Of a stretch of 64,000 nt of DNA, positions 1-7,645 are shown piece by piece. Under the pieces are notes generated by a model. The model was not told where the DNA came from, ran no database searches, and saw nothing but the letters and a program-made list of their open reading frames with translations. Location: positions 269,170 through 333,169 of the forward strand of contig NZ_JAFIQW010000002.1 in the NCBI RefSeq assembly GCF_017355965.1, read 5' to 3'. Each line of letters begins with the position of its first letter. The first letter of the stretch is position 1. Made by a program: the position numbers and the translations under genes. Source of the DNA: Desertivibrio insolitus. Its GTDB lineage: Bacteria > Actinomycetota > Actinomycetes > Actinomycetales > Microbacteriaceae.

Positions 1-79
1 CGCTGAAGCGAGCGCGGGGGCCCTCCTCCTTCGGGGCGCGGCGTCCCAGTCGCCGGCGCGGAGCGGCATCCGTCATCAT
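1..79 (-). CDS. Unidentified CDS, 5' end only (runs off window start)
   Basis: On the minus strand an ATG at 79 (or the adjacent in-frame ATG at 76) opens a frame that stays open to the window edge, giving an N-terminus beginning MTDAAPRRRLGRRAPKEEG. It overlaps the stop codon of the small HTH gene (ATGATGA), and a GGGAG Shine-Dalgarno lies about 8 nt upstream, inside that gene, so the two are translationally coupled. Only about 25 residues are visible. The basic, Pro/Lys-rich start resembles the cytoplasmic leader of actinobacterial ABC exporter half-transporters, but this is a guess and no domain can be assigned. Confidence 0.45.
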   Translation of the reverse strand, partial: MMTDAAPRRRLGRRAPKEEGPRARFS

Positions 80-291
80 CGTCTCCCGTACTTCTTGTGG
101 ACGGCCTGCTTGCTGACACCGAGGGCGGTCGCGATGAGCTGCCAGCTCATGCCGTCGTTGCGGGCGCGCCGCACGGTGGCCGCCTCGAGTCGATCCAGTT
201 CGCTCCGCAACTCTGCGATGCGCTGGAGTTGGGCGAATGGATGGCCGTCGCCGTCGTCTTCTGCGAGGGCCGTGATCGCGCCGAAGGTCAC
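76..291 (-). CDS. Small helix-turn-helix DNA-binding protein
   Basis: A 71-residue protein with a coiled-coil-like middle (AELRSELDRLEAATVRRAR) and a C-terminal helix-turn-helix reading SWQLIATALGVSKQAVHKK, the pattern of short actinobacterial transcription regulators. I chose the GTG at 291 because GAGAGGAGG sits 7 nt upstream; a TTG at 330 would extend the protein into the operator and has no ribosome site. It is transcribed divergently from the ABC exporter at 434-3115 across two identical palindromes, so it probably represses its own gene and the exporter. Its stop overlaps the start of the next minus-strand gene. The ligand is unknown. The assignment as a DNA-binding regulator is strong; its targets are inferred from position. 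Confidence 0.8.
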   Translation of the reverse strand: MTFGAITALAEDDGDGHPFAQLQRIAELRSELDRLEAATVRRARNDGMSWQLIATALGVSKQAVHKKYGRR

Positions 292-325
292 AGTACCCCT
301 CCTCTCTCGAGGCCGCCGGAAGATC

Positions 326-341
326 GTCAACCTTTGTTGAC
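326..341. promoter_or_regulatory. Palindromic operator, copy 1
   Basis: Perfect inverted repeat GTCAAC-N4-GTTGAC. Its right half forms most of the TTGACA -35 box of the plus-strand promoter. An identical site lies exactly 40 bp downstream. Likely bound by the HTH protein at 76-291. Confidence 0.7.
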
Positions 342-365
342 AGTCTCCTTCGCCCGGCGGATAGT
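337..365 (+). promoter_or_regulatory. Promoter toward ABC exporter
   Basis: TTGACA (337-342), 17-nt spacer, GATAGT (360-365). The -35 lies in operator copy 1 and the -10 abuts operator copy 2, so repressor binding should block polymerase. Confidence 0.6.
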
Positions 366-370
366 GTCAA
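342..370 (-). promoter_or_regulatory. Promoter toward small HTH gene
   Basis: On the minus strand TTGACA (370-365), 17-nt spacer, GAGACT (347-342). It is a face-to-face mirror image of the plus-strand promoter; its -35 lies in operator copy 2. Confidence 0.5.
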
Positions 371-381
371 CCCAGGTTGAC
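366..381. promoter_or_regulatory. Palindromic operator, copy 2
   Basis: Second perfect GTCAAC-N4-GTTGAC repeat with a different 4-nt spacer. Its left half overlaps the -35 box of the minus-strand promoter. Conservation of both arms while the spacers differ argues for a protein-binding site. Confidence 0.7.
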
Positions 382-433
382 GAGGCGGCGGAGGCGGTGT
401 CGCTGTCGCACCCCTTCGCTAGGCTCGGGAACC

Positions 434-1360
434 GTGCCGCAACCCGTGATCAGAGCCTCGAATCTCGTGAAGAAGTACAAGGACTTCGCGGCGGTCGGCG
501 GGATCGACTTCGAGATCGCGCCCGGCGAATCCTTCGGATTCCTAGGGCCGAACGGCGCCGGCAAGTCGACGACGATGCGGATGATCGGTGCGGTCTCCAC
601 TCGCACGGGCGGCGAGCTCGAGATCCTCGGTCTCGACCCGGACAAGTACGGCCCCGAGGTGCGGAGCCAGCTCGGCGTCGTGCCGCAGCAGGACAACCTC
701 GACGTCGACCTCCGGGTGCGCGACAACCTCATCGTCTACGGCCGCTACTTCGGTCTGCCGACGCGCACGATCGCGCCGCGAGCCGACGAGCTGCTCGGGT
801 TCGCGCAGCTCTCCGACCGGGCGAAGGCCCGCGTCGAGGACCTCTCGGGCGGCATGAAGCGCCGGCTCACGATCGCCCGCGCGCTGATCAACGACCCCAA
901 GATCCTGCTGCTCGACGAGCCGACGACGGGCCTCGACCCGCAGGCCCGCCACATCCTGTGGGACCGCTTGTTCCGGCTCAAGGAGCAGGGCACCACCCTC
1001 GTGCTCACGACCCACTACATGGACGAGGCCGAGCAGCTCTGCGACCGGCTCGTCGTCGTCGACAAGGGCAGCATCATGGCGGAGGGGTCGCCCGCCGACC
1101 TCATCCGCCGGTTCTCCAGTCGCGAGGTGCTCGAGGTGCGCTTCGGCGGCGGCCGCAACGAGGAGGTCGCGTCCCAGCTCGGCGGCATCGGCGACCGGCA
1201 CGAGGTGCTGCCCGACCGCATCCTCGTCTACAGCCAGGACGGTGAGGCGGAGCTCAGCCGCATCCATCAGCTCGGGCTCAAGCCGATCACGAGCCTCGTG
1301 CGACGCTCGAGCCTCGAGGACGTGTTCCTGCGTCTCACGGGGCGGAGCCTCATCGAATGA
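434..1360 (+). CDS. ABC-2 type exporter, ATP-binding subunit
   Basis: A 308-residue cytoplasmic ATPase that would power the two ABC-2 permeases encoded next to it. Walker A GPNGAGKST (about 38-46), signature LSGGMKRR (about 136), Walker B ILLLDEPTTGLD (about 156-167) and the switch histidine in TTHYMDEAE are intact. The organisation and sequence fit the DrrA/NodI type, ATPases that export drugs, lipids or polysaccharide-linked compounds; the substrate cannot be read from sequence. GTG at 434 is chosen because the homologous core starts directly after it; an upstream frame adds an Arg-rich leader overlapping the operators. The gene ends with ATGA at 1357-1360, the first of two copies of that junction. 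Confidence 0.88.
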   Translation: MPQPVIRASNLVKKYKDFAAVGGIDFEIAPGESFGFLGPNGAGKSTTMRMIGAVSTRTGGELEILGLDPDKYGPEVRSQLGVVPQQDNLDVDLRVRDNLIVYGRYFGLPTRTIAPRADELLGFAQLSDRAKARVEDLSGGMKRRLTIARALINDPKILLLDEPTTGLDPQARHILWDRLFRLKEQGTTLVLTTHYMDEAEQLCDRLVVVDKGSIMAEGSPADLIRRFSSREVLEVRFGGGRNEEVASQLGGIGDRHEVLPDRILVYSQDGEAELSRIHQLGLKPITSLVRRSSLEDVFLRLTGRSLIE

Positions 1361-1484
1361 GCGCGTATCTACCGGTACTGCCGACGACCGGGACGGCCGT
1401 CGGCGCTGGGGTCGCGGCGACGGCCAGAAATGGCCGTCGCTTCGAGCTCCACCGCGCCGGGCGGAGCCTCATCGAATGAGCGCG
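1340..1484 (+). repeat. 119-bp insertion bounded by 26-bp direct repeats
   Basis: The 26 bp at 1340-1365 recur exactly at 1459-1484, an offset of 119 bp. Each copy holds the last codons of the ATPase gene and an ATGA stop/start junction. Between them lies a perfect 10-bp hairpin with a GAAA loop (1417-1440). This looks like an insertion with duplication of its target, or a slipped duplication that later diverged. Confidence 0.75.
1357..1479 (+). CDS. 40-codon minigene created by the 119-bp insertion
   Basis: An ATG overlapping the ATPase stop (ATGA at 1357-1360) opens a 40-codon frame that ends in a TGA overlapping the permease start (ATGA at 1476-1479). Its last eight residues repeat the ATPase C-terminus almost exactly (RAGRSLIE versus TGRSLIE). 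It has no recognisable function. The reading may be a passive by-product of the insertion, or may keep ribosomes passing from the ATPase to the permease through stop-start coupling. Product existence is uncertain. Confidence 0.35.
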   Translation: MSAYLPVLPTTGTAVGAGVAATARNGRRFELHRAGRSLIE

Positions 1485-2297
1485 GTGCACGAGGGGCGAT
1501 CGACTCCGGATGTCGCGACGGCCAAGGCCCGCCGCTGGGGCTCCTGGTACGTCGCGGAGCACCGGCTCCGATCGATGCGCGCCTACGCGCAGACGATCCT
1601 CGCCACGAGCATCGGCAACCCCGTCGTCTACCTCTTCGCCCTCGGCGTCGGGCTCGCAACGCTCGTGCCGACCGGAGTCGGCGACGCGACCTACCTGCAG
1701 TTCGTCGCCCCGGCGCTGCTCGCGACCGCGGCGGTCACCGTCGCGACCGAGGAGTTCACCTACCCGGTGCTCATGGGCTTCAAGTGGAACCCAATCTTCT
1801 TCGGCATGAACGCAGCCCCCATCTCCGGCACGCAGATCGCCAACGGGCTCGCGCTATCGGTGCTCGCGCGCATCCTCGTCACCTGCGTCATCTACTTCCT
1901 CTTCATGCTCGCGTTCGGCGCGGTGCCCTCGCCCATCGGCTGGCTCGCGATCCTCGCCGCGACGCTCACCGGCACGGCCATCGGGCTGGCGATCATGGCC
2001 TACACGTGCACGGTCGAGGAGGACAAGGGACAGATGGCGGTCATCATGCGCTTCATCGTGACCCCGCTGTTCCTCTTCAGCGGCACGTTCTTCCCGCTCA
2101 CGCAGCTGCCGCTGTACCTGCAGTGGATCGGCTGGATCTCGCCCCTCTGGCACGGCACGGAACTCGGTCGCTTGCTCACCTACGGCTACGAGGAGCCGAT
2201 CTGGCTCACAGTCATCCACGTGGTCTACCCGCTCGCCCTCGCGGTGTTCGGCCTCGTCGCCGCGCAGCGCATCATCACGAGGAGGCTCGACAAGTGA
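1476..2297 (+). CDS. ABC-2 type exporter, permease subunit 1
   Basis: A 273-residue integral membrane protein with about six hydrophobic segments beginning near residue 45 (NPVVYLFALGVGLATLV) and the ABC-2 tail pattern FSGTFFPLTQLP followed by LWHGTELGR. It should pair with permease 2 and the ATPase as a heteromeric exporter of the NodJ/DrrB class. The start is the ATG in the second ATGA junction at 1476; a longer upstream frame has no support. Its stop overlaps the GTG of the next gene (GTGA), so the two permeases are coupled. Confidence 0.85.
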   Translation: MSAVHEGRSTPDVATAKARRWGSWYVAEHRLRSMRAYAQTILATSIGNPVVYLFALGVGLATLVPTGVGDATYLQFVAPALLATAAVTVATEEFTYPVLMGFKWNPIFFGMNAAPISGTQIANGLALSVLARILVTCVIYFLFMLAFGAVPSPIGWLAILAATLTGTAIGLAIMAYTCTVEEDKGQMAVIMRFIVTPLFLFSGTFFPLTQLPLYLQWIGWISPLWHGTELGRLLTYGYEEPIWLTVIHVVYPLALAVFGLVAAQRIITRRLDK

Positions 2298-3115
2298 GCG
2301 TCGCAGCGCAGCCCGCCGCGGCATCCTCGAAGGTGCTCGGCGACCTCTACGCCCGCAATGCGAAGAGCGTCATGTGGCGCGGCTACACCGCGACCAAGAC
2401 GAACACCTACCTGGTGATCGTCAGCGGCTTCTTCGAGCCGGTGTTCTACCTGCTCTCGATGGGCATCGGCCTCGGCGCGCTCGTCGGCACCGTCGCCACG
2501 ACGACCGGGCAGGAGGTGCCGTACGCCGCGTTCATCGCGCCCGCGCTGCTCGCGGTGAGCGCCATGAACGGCGCCGTCTACGACTCCACGTGGAACGTCT
2601 TCTTCAAGATGAACTACGCGAAGCTCTACGAGGGCATGCTCGCGACCTCGCTCGGCCCGCTCGACGTGGCCCTCGGCGAGATCTCGCTCGCGCTCGCCCG
2701 CGGCGCCCTCTACGCGGCGGGCTTCATGGCCGTCATGCAGGCGCTCGGGCTCAACCTCGCCTGGAGTGCGATCCTCGCCCTGCCGGCCGTCGTGCTCATC
2801 GCGTTCGGCTTCGCCGCGGTGGGCATGGCGATCACGTCGTACCTGAAGACGTTCCAGCAGATGGACTGGATCAACTTCTTCATGCTGCCGATGTTTCTGT
2901 TCTCGGCGACGTTCTACCCGATCACGGTCTACCCGGAGCCGATCCAATGGATCGTGCAGGCGCTGCCGCTCTGGCACGGCGTGGAACTCGTCCGCGGGCT
3001 CACCACCGGCGCCCTCAGCACCGCGCTGTTGGGGCACGCGCTCTACTACGTCGTGATGATCGCCGTCGGGCTCGTCGTCACGACCCGGCGTCTGCGCCAC
3101 GTGTTCCTCGACTAG
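2294..3115 (+). CDS. ABC-2 type exporter, permease subunit 2
   Basis: A 273-residue paralogue of the preceding permease with the same length and layout: a cytoplasmic N-terminus, a first membrane segment (FFEPVFYLLSMGIGLGALV), and a late FSATFYPITVYP plus LWHGVELVRG motif matching its partner. Two paralogous permeases with one ATPase suggest a heterodimeric membrane domain. The GTG start at 2294 overlaps the preceding TGA. This is the last gene of the unit; no convincing terminator follows, only an array of short repeats. Confidence 0.85.
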   Translation: MSVAAQPAAASSKVLGDLYARNAKSVMWRGYTATKTNTYLVIVSGFFEPVFYLLSMGIGLGALVGTVATTTGQEVPYAAFIAPALLAVSAMNGAVYDSTWNVFFKMNYAKLYEGMLATSLGPLDVALGEISLALARGALYAAGFMAVMQALGLNLAWSAILALPAVVLIAFGFAAVGMAITSYLKTFQQMDWINFFMLPMFLFSATFYPITVYPEPIQWIVQALPLWHGVELVRGLTTGALSTALLGHALYYVVMIAVGLVVTTRRLRHVFLD

Positions 3116-3144
3116 GGCGACGGATGCCGCGGGGGCCGCGGACT

Positions 3145-3441
3145 CCTCACTCGCTGGCGCGCCTGAACGACCGGCGCGCGCCTGACTGGCTCGCGGGCCC
3201 CTGACTGACTGGCGCGCGTGACGAGTGGCGCGCCCCAAGACGCGTGGCGCGGCCCTGACGAATGGCGCGGTCGAACACGAGTGGCGCGCCCGTGACGAGT
3301 GGCGCGATCAAGGACGAGTGGCGCGCCCATGACTGACGGGTGCGCTTCAGGACGAGTGGCGCGCTTTCGACCGTGTTGAGCACCCTGCGCGAGTGAGTGG
3401 CGTGCTTCTGACCGAGTGGCGCGGCCGTTTCCGCGCCACTC
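3145..3441. repeat. Degenerate short tandem repeat array
   Basis: About fourteen imperfect copies of a 17-24 bp unit with core GACGAGTGGCGCGC, for example at 3217, 3276, 3294, 3313 and 3350. The array runs in one orientation and ends with a copy facing the other way, forming the hairpin at 3414-3441. It fills most of the non-coding stretch 3116-3638. Frames through it are not credible genes. From 3442 to 3638 only weaker inverted fragments of the unit are seen. Confidence 0.75.
3414..3441. repeat. Perfect 11-bp inverted repeat closing the array
   Basis: GAGTGGCGCGG pairs with CCGCGCCACTC across a 6-nt loop. Formed by two oppositely oriented array units. It could act as a terminator for the upstream exporter operon, although no U-tract follows. 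Confidence 0.6.
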
Positions 3442-3638
3442 AGCGACGCGTGCTCCACTCGCGAACGACGATCGCTCCGACCCCGCCCCGCGCCCCGTCG
3501 TCGTGGTGCGCGGTTCTTGTCGAGCTGCGCGCCTATTACTGCGCCGCTCAGCAACAAGTGCACAACTCACGCAGATCGGCGATCAACTGAGGCTGGCGGA
3601 CCGCCGAGCACCCAGCCCCGCGTCATCCGGAAACACAA

Positions 3639-3670
3639 AAGGGCCCCGTCCCAAACCGGACGGGGCCCTT
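3639..3670 (-). terminator. Rho-independent terminator of the MFS gene
   Basis: GC-rich stem (GGGCCCCGTCC with its complement), 5-6 nt loop, followed on the minus strand by TTTTGTGTTT, 15 nt after the MFS stop codon. Confidence 0.8.
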
Positions 3671-3684
3671 CGCGTCACGAAGCG

Positions 3685-5070
3685 TCAGTACTCGACGTTC
3701 TTCGTCTCCTTCGAGAGGAACAGCGCGACGAGGGTGATCAGCGCCATCGAGCTCAGGTAGAGCCCGACGAGGAAGGTGCTGCCCCCGGCGGCGCCCCACA
3801 GGGCGACCGCGATGAACGGGGCGACGGCCGCGCCGAGGATCGACGCGACGTTGTAGCTGACCGCCGAGCCGGTGTACCGCACGTTGGCGGGGAACAGCTC
3901 GGGCAGCACGGCGCCCATCGGCCCGAAGGTGAGACCCATGAGGGTGAACCCGATCACGAGCAGGCCCAGCACGCCGACGAACCCGGCCGAGAACAGCGGC
4001 ACGAACAGCAGGCCGAACACGAAGATGCCCGCGGTGACCGCGATGAGCATCTTGCGGCGGCCGAAGCGCTCGGCCAGCGGACCCGCGACGAGCGTGAAGA
4101 TGCCGAAGAACACCACGCCGAAGATCAGCATCAGCAGGAAGTCGTTGCGGCTGTATCCGAGACCCGCGACGAAGGTCGCGGCGTTGAACGGGCGCCCCGC
4201 GGCCTCGGCGGCGGCCTGCGCCGTCGCGACGCTCGCCGGGGTGGTGCCGTAGGTCAGCGTGAAGGTCGTCATCAGGTAGAACAGCGTGTAGGTCGCCAGC
4301 ATGATGAACGTGCCGAGGATGAGCGGCTTCCAGCTGGTGGCGAAGACGCGGCCGAGCGGCACGCGGACGACCTCGTTCTTCTCGACGACGCGCTGGAACG
4401 CGGGCGTCTCGACGAGCTTGAAGCGCACGTAGAGACCGATGATGACGAGCACCGTGCTCGCGAGGAACGGGATGCGCCAACCCCACGCGAGGAACGCCTC
4501 GGGGCTCATCGACAGGTTCAGGATCAGGAAGACGCCGTTGGCGATGATGAAGCCGATCGGCGCACCGAGCTGCGGGAACGTGCCGTAGATCGCGCGCTTG
4601 CCGGCGGGAGCGTTCTCGGTCGCGAGCAGCGCAGCACCGCTCCACTCGCCGCCGAGACCGAGGCCCTGGGCGAAGCGGCAGGCGACGAGGATCGCCGGCG
4701 CGGCGATGGCCCAGCCCGGCGTCGTCGCGGCGGGGATGAGGCCGATCACGATCGTGGCGATACCCATCGTCAGCAGCGAGCCGACGAGCGTGCCCTTGCG
4801 GCCGATGCGGTCACCGAAGTGGCCGAAGAGGAAGGCGCCGATGGGGCGCGCGATGAACGCGACGCCGAACACGGCGAACGACGCGAGCAGCGCGACGGTC
4901 GGGTCGGGGTTCGCGAAGAACAGCACGGGGAAGACGAGGACCGCGGCGGTCGCGTAGGCGTAGAAGTCGTAGAACTCGATCGACGTGCCGATGAGGCTCG
5001 CGATGATGACGCGCGACCGCGGATTCGTGGCGACGGCGTCGGAGGTGGGGGTTGCGGCGGGCGCAGACAT
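3685..5070 (-). CDS. MFS transporter, metabolite:H+ symporter (MHS) type
   Basis: A 461-residue polytopic membrane protein with about 12 hydrophobic segments. The opening (IASLIGTSIEFYDFYAY), the loop 2-3 motif GDRIGRKGTLVGS and the FAQGLGLGGEWSGA segment are typical of the MHS branch of the major facilitator superfamily (ShiA, ProP and alpha-ketoglutarate permease relatives), which import organic acids or osmolytes with protons. The substrate is not deducible. ATG at 5070 is chosen over an upstream in-frame start because CCGGAG precedes it and the extra residues are not hydrophobic. It is monocistronic, bounded by the riboflavin-operon hairpin upstream and its own terminator downstream. Confidence 0.87.
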   Translation of the reverse strand: MSAPAATPTSDAVATNPRSRVIIASLIGTSIEFYDFYAYATAAVLVFPVLFFANPDPTVALLASFAVFGVAFIARPIGAFLFGHFGDRIGRKGTLVGSLLTMGIATIVIGLIPAATTPGWAIAAPAILVACRFAQGLGLGGEWSGAALLATENAPAGKRAIYGTFPQLGAPIGFIIANGVFLILNLSMSPEAFLAWGWRIPFLASTVLVIIGLYVRFKLVETPAFQRVVEKNEVVRVPLGRVFATSWKPLILGTFIMLATYTLFYLMTTFTLTYGTTPASVATAQAAAEAAGRPFNAATFVAGLGYSRNDFLLMLIFGVVFFGIFTLVAGPLAERFGRRKMLIAVTAGIFVFGLLFVPLFSAGFVGVLGLLVIGFTLMGLTFGPMGAVLPELFPANVRYTGSAVSYNVASILGAAVAPFIAVALWGAAGGSTFLVGLYLSSMALITLVALFLSKETKNVEY

Positions 5071-5147
5071 GGTGCTCCGGAGACGGGGGGATGACGGAAA
5101 GGCGAAAGCGCACGGCCGTGGTTCACAGCGGTGCGCCATCGCAAGAA

Positions 5148-5226
5148 AGGGGAAGCGCCGGGTGGCGCTGAGAGAAGGTCGTTTGTGACGACCGTGTTAC
5201 AGCGTACGCCGCCCGGCGCTTCCCCT
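5148..5226 (-). terminator. Long hairpin ending the riboflavin operon
   Basis: Two 20-nt arms (5148-5167 and 5207-5226) pair with one mismatch. The 39-nt loop contains a second small hairpin (GTCGT/ACGAC). On the minus strand the stem begins 23 nt after the ribH stop and is followed by TTTCTTGC. Terminator or attenuator; the long loop is unusual. Confidence 0.6.
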
Positions 5227-5248
5227 GTTAATTCCCCGGGAACGGCTG

Positions 5249-5713
5249 TCAGAGCGCGGCGAGCACCCGCGCGGTCGCGAGCGCCGCGGTCGCGGCCTCC
5301 GCACCCTTGTCCTCCTTGGATCCCGGCAGTCCCGCCCGGTCGAGGCCCTGCTGCTCGTCGTCGAGGGTGAGTACGCCGAACCCGACGGGCTTGCCCGTGT
5401 CGAGCGACGCCCGCAGGAGGCCGCTCGTCGCGGCATCCGACACGTACTCGAAGTGCGGGGTGCCGCCGCGGATGATCACGCCGAGCGCGACCACCGCGTG
5501 CGCGGGGCCTTCGAGCACCCGCTTGGCGACGACGGGCAACTCGAAGCTGCCCGGCACCTTCACCTCGTCGAACTCGGCCCCGGCCTCGCGCAGCGTGCGG
5601 CGGGCGCCCTCGAGCAGCCCGTCGGTGATCCGGTCGTGCCAGCTGCCGTAGACGATGGTGACCTTCAGGCCACGGCCGTCGATCTCGAGGTCGGGTGATC
5701 CGGCGCCGCTCAT
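5249..5713 (-). CDS. ribH: 6,7-dimethyl-8-ribityllumazine synthase
   Basis: A 154-residue protein that condenses 5-amino-6-ribitylaminouracil with 3,4-dihydroxy-2-butanone 4-phosphate, the penultimate riboflavin step. Family features are [10 protein letters not shown] near the N-terminus, the VPGSFELPV substrate loop, the [14 protein letters not shown] segment with the catalytic histidine, and the [10 protein letters not shown] motif. The length is normal for family members, which form pentamers or 60-mers. The ATG at 5713 overlaps the ribBA stop (ATGA), indicating coupling. Last gene of the operon, followed by the hairpin at 5148-5226. Confidence 0.96.
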   Translation of the reverse strand: MSGAGSPDLEIDGRGLKVTIVYGSWHDRITDGLLEGARRTLREAGAEFDEVKVPGSFELPVVAKRVLEGPAHAVVALGVIIRGGTPHFEYVSDAATSGLLRASLDTGKPVGFGVLTLDDEQQGLDRAGLPGSKEDKGAEAATAALATARVLAAL

Positions 5714-6996
5714 GCGATGCGTCCTTCCTTGTCGACGCGCGCGGCGTCGAGCGTCTGGTGGTCGGGGAGGCGGTGACCCATGCGGTCCCGCTTGGTGTCG
5801 AGGTAGCCCTCGTTGATGGCGTTGACGCCGACGACGAGCGGCACGAGCGAGTCGACGGTGATGCCGCTCTGCTCGAGCTGCCGGCGCTTCTCGGGGTTGT
5901 TGCTGAGCAGGCGCACGTGCGACAGGCCGAGGTCGGCGAGCATCGCGCTCGCCGCGCCGTAGTCGCGGGCGTCGGCGGGCAGGCCGAGCGCGAGGTTCGC
6001 CTCGAGGGTGTCGAGGCCGTCCTCCTGCAGCCGGTAGGCGCGCAGCTTGTTCACAAGGCCGATCGCGCGTCCCTCGTGTCCGCGCAGGTATACGACGACG
6101 CCGGAGCCCTCGCGCTCGATCGCGTCGAGGGCGGCGTCGAGCTGCGGGCCGCATTCGCACTTGAGCGAGCCGAACGCCTCGCCGGTCAGGCACTCGCTGT
6201 GCAGCCGCACGAGTGCGCCGTCCTGCGGCCGCCCCTTCACGATGGCGACGTGGTCCGCGCCGGTGGAGAGGTCGCGGTAGGCGCGTATCTCGTACGACCC
6301 GTGCGTCGTCGGCACGGTGGTCGAGACCTCGAAGCGCACGCGCGGCGACTCGGTGGCCTCGACGGGCGCCGGCACCGGGGTGTCGCAGTGCCACTCCTGC
6401 AGGTAGGCGATGAGCTGCTCGATCGTGACGACGGGCACGCCCTCCGCCTCGCCGAACTTCAGCAGCGCGGGCAGACGCATCATCTCGCCGCGCTCGTCCA
6501 TGACCTCGCTGATGACAGCGACAGGATTGAGCCCCGCGAGCTTCATGAGGTCGACGGATGCCTCGGTGTGGCCCGACCGCTCGCGCACTCCGCCGTCGAC
6601 GGCGCGCAGCGGCAGGATGTGCCCGGGCCGGCGGAGGCCCTCCGGGGCGGATGCCGGGTCGCCGAGCACCCGCAGCGTGCGGGAGCGGTCCGCGGCGCTG
6701 ATGCCGGTGCTGATGTTCTCGGCCGCGTCGACCGTCACCGTGTACGCCGTGGTGCGCGGGTCCTCGTTGTCGAGCACCATGAGCGGCAGCTCGAGCCGGT
6801 CGGCGATCGCGTTGGTCATCGGGGCGCAGATGAACCCGGACGAGTTGCGGATGGTCCACGCGATCCACTCGGGAGAGGCGAGCTGGGCGGCGAGCACGAC
6901 GTCGCCCTCGTTCTCGCGGCTCTCGTCGTCGACGACGATGACCGGCCGGCCCTGGCGCAGGTGCTCGACGGCGGTGGGGATGTCGCTCAGGCTCAT
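5710..6996 (-). CDS. ribBA: Bifunctional DHBP synthase / GTP cyclohydrolase II
   Basis: A 428-residue fusion. Residues 1-200 form 3,4-dihydroxy-2-butanone 4-phosphate synthase ([11 protein letters not shown] acidic loop, [20 protein letters not shown]), which makes the four-carbon unit from ribulose 5-phosphate. The C-terminal half is GTP cyclohydrolase II, with the zinc ligands in [15 protein letters not shown] and the [11 protein letters not shown] motif, which opens GTP. Both catalytic sets look intact. The ATG at 6996 overlaps the ribE stop (ATGA) and its stop overlaps ribH, so translation is coupled through the operon. Expression should respond to the FMN riboswitch upstream of ribD. Confidence 0.96.
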   Translation of the reverse strand: MSLSDIPTAVEHLRQGRPVIVVDDESRENEGDVVLAAQLASPEWIAWTIRNSSGFICAPMTNAIADRLELPLMVLDNEDPRTTAYTVTVDAAENISTGISAADRSRTLRVLGDPASAPEGLRRPGHILPLRAVDGGVRERSGHTEASVDLMKLAGLNPVAVISEVMDERGEMMRLPALLKFGEAEGVPVVTIEQLIAYLQEWHCDTPVPAPVEATESPRVRFEVSTTVPTTHGSYEIRAYRDLSTGADHVAIVKGRPQDGALVRLHSECLTGEAFGSLKCECGPQLDAALDAIEREGSGVVVYLRGHEGRAIGLVNKLRAYRLQEDGLDTLEANLALGLPADARDYGAASAMLADLGLSHVRLLSNNPEKRRQLEQSGITVDSLVPLVVGVNAINEGYLDTKRDRMGHRLPDHQTLDAARVDKEGRIA

Positions 6997-7643
6997 GACA
7001 GTGCCTCCTGTCCGACGCTGTAGCGCTCGGTCTCGGGGGCCGCGAGGTCGCGGGTGGAGAAGCGCAGCATCCGCTCGACGTGTCGGGCGAGGATGTCGGT
7101 CTCGATGTTGACCCGGTCGCCCGGCACCTTGGCGCCGAGCGTCGTGGCGGCGAGGGTCTCGGGGATCAGTGACACCTCGAACCAGTCGTCGCCGACGGCG
7201 CTGACGGTGAGCGAGATGCCGTCGACCGCGATGGAGCCCTTGCTCGCGACGAGCGGGGCGTGCTCGGGGTCGAGGCTCATCCGCACGACGCGCCAGGCGC
7301 CGCCCTCATGCAGCGACAGCACCTCGGCGGTGCCGTCCACGTGGCCCTGCACGATGTGCCCGCCGAGGCGGTCGCCCACCTGCGCGGCGCGCTCGAGGTT
7401 GACCTTGCGGCCGGGGGTCACGGCGTCGAGCGTCGACATCCTGATGGTCTCGGCCATGACGTCGGCGGTGAACCAGTCGTCGCCCTGGTCGATGACCGTG
7501 AGGCAGACGCCGTCGACGGCGATCGAGTCGCCGTGCTTGGCGCCCGTGACCGCGAGCGGACCGCGCACGGTCACCCGAGCGGCATCCGCCCCGGGTTCCC
7601 ACGCGACGATCTCGCCGAGCTCTTCGATGATTCCGGTGAACAT
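6993..7643 (-). CDS. ribE: Riboflavin synthase, alpha subunit
   Basis: A 216-residue protein built of two similar lumazine-binding halves ([10 protein letters not shown] at residue 1, then a second half after the [10 protein letters not shown] motif near residue 95). It dismutates two lumazines into riboflavin and the pyrimidine precursor. Both repeats carry the [12 protein letters not shown] / [12 protein letters not shown] substrate-binding signature. AGGAAGG lies upstream of the ATG and overlaps the ribD stop region. The length is normal for the trimeric enzyme. Second gene of the operon. Confidence 0.96.
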   Translation of the reverse strand: MFTGIIEELGEIVAWEPGADAARVTVRGPLAVTGAKHGDSIAVDGVCLTVIDQGDDWFTADVMAETIRMSTLDAVTPGRKVNLERAAQVGDRLGGHIVQGHVDGTAEVLSLHEGGAWRVVRMSLDPEHAPLVASKGSIAVDGISLTVSAVGDDWFEVSLIPETLAATTLGAKVPGDRVNIETDILARHVERMLRFSTRDLAAPETERYSVGQEALS

Positions 7644-7645
7644 GG

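Noticed and set aside
292-330. Longer N-terminus for the small HTH protein from a TTG at 330
   Set aside because: It would begin inside operator copy 1, lacks a ribosome site, and a GTG with a strong GAGAGGAGG site lies at 291.
3145-3441. CRISPR-like array
   Set aside because: Units are degenerate, 17-24 bp apart with no uniform spacers, and no cas genes are present.
3112-3570. Open frames through the short-repeat region
   Set aside because: The predicted residues simply follow the DNA repeat unit, and frames in several registers are equally open.
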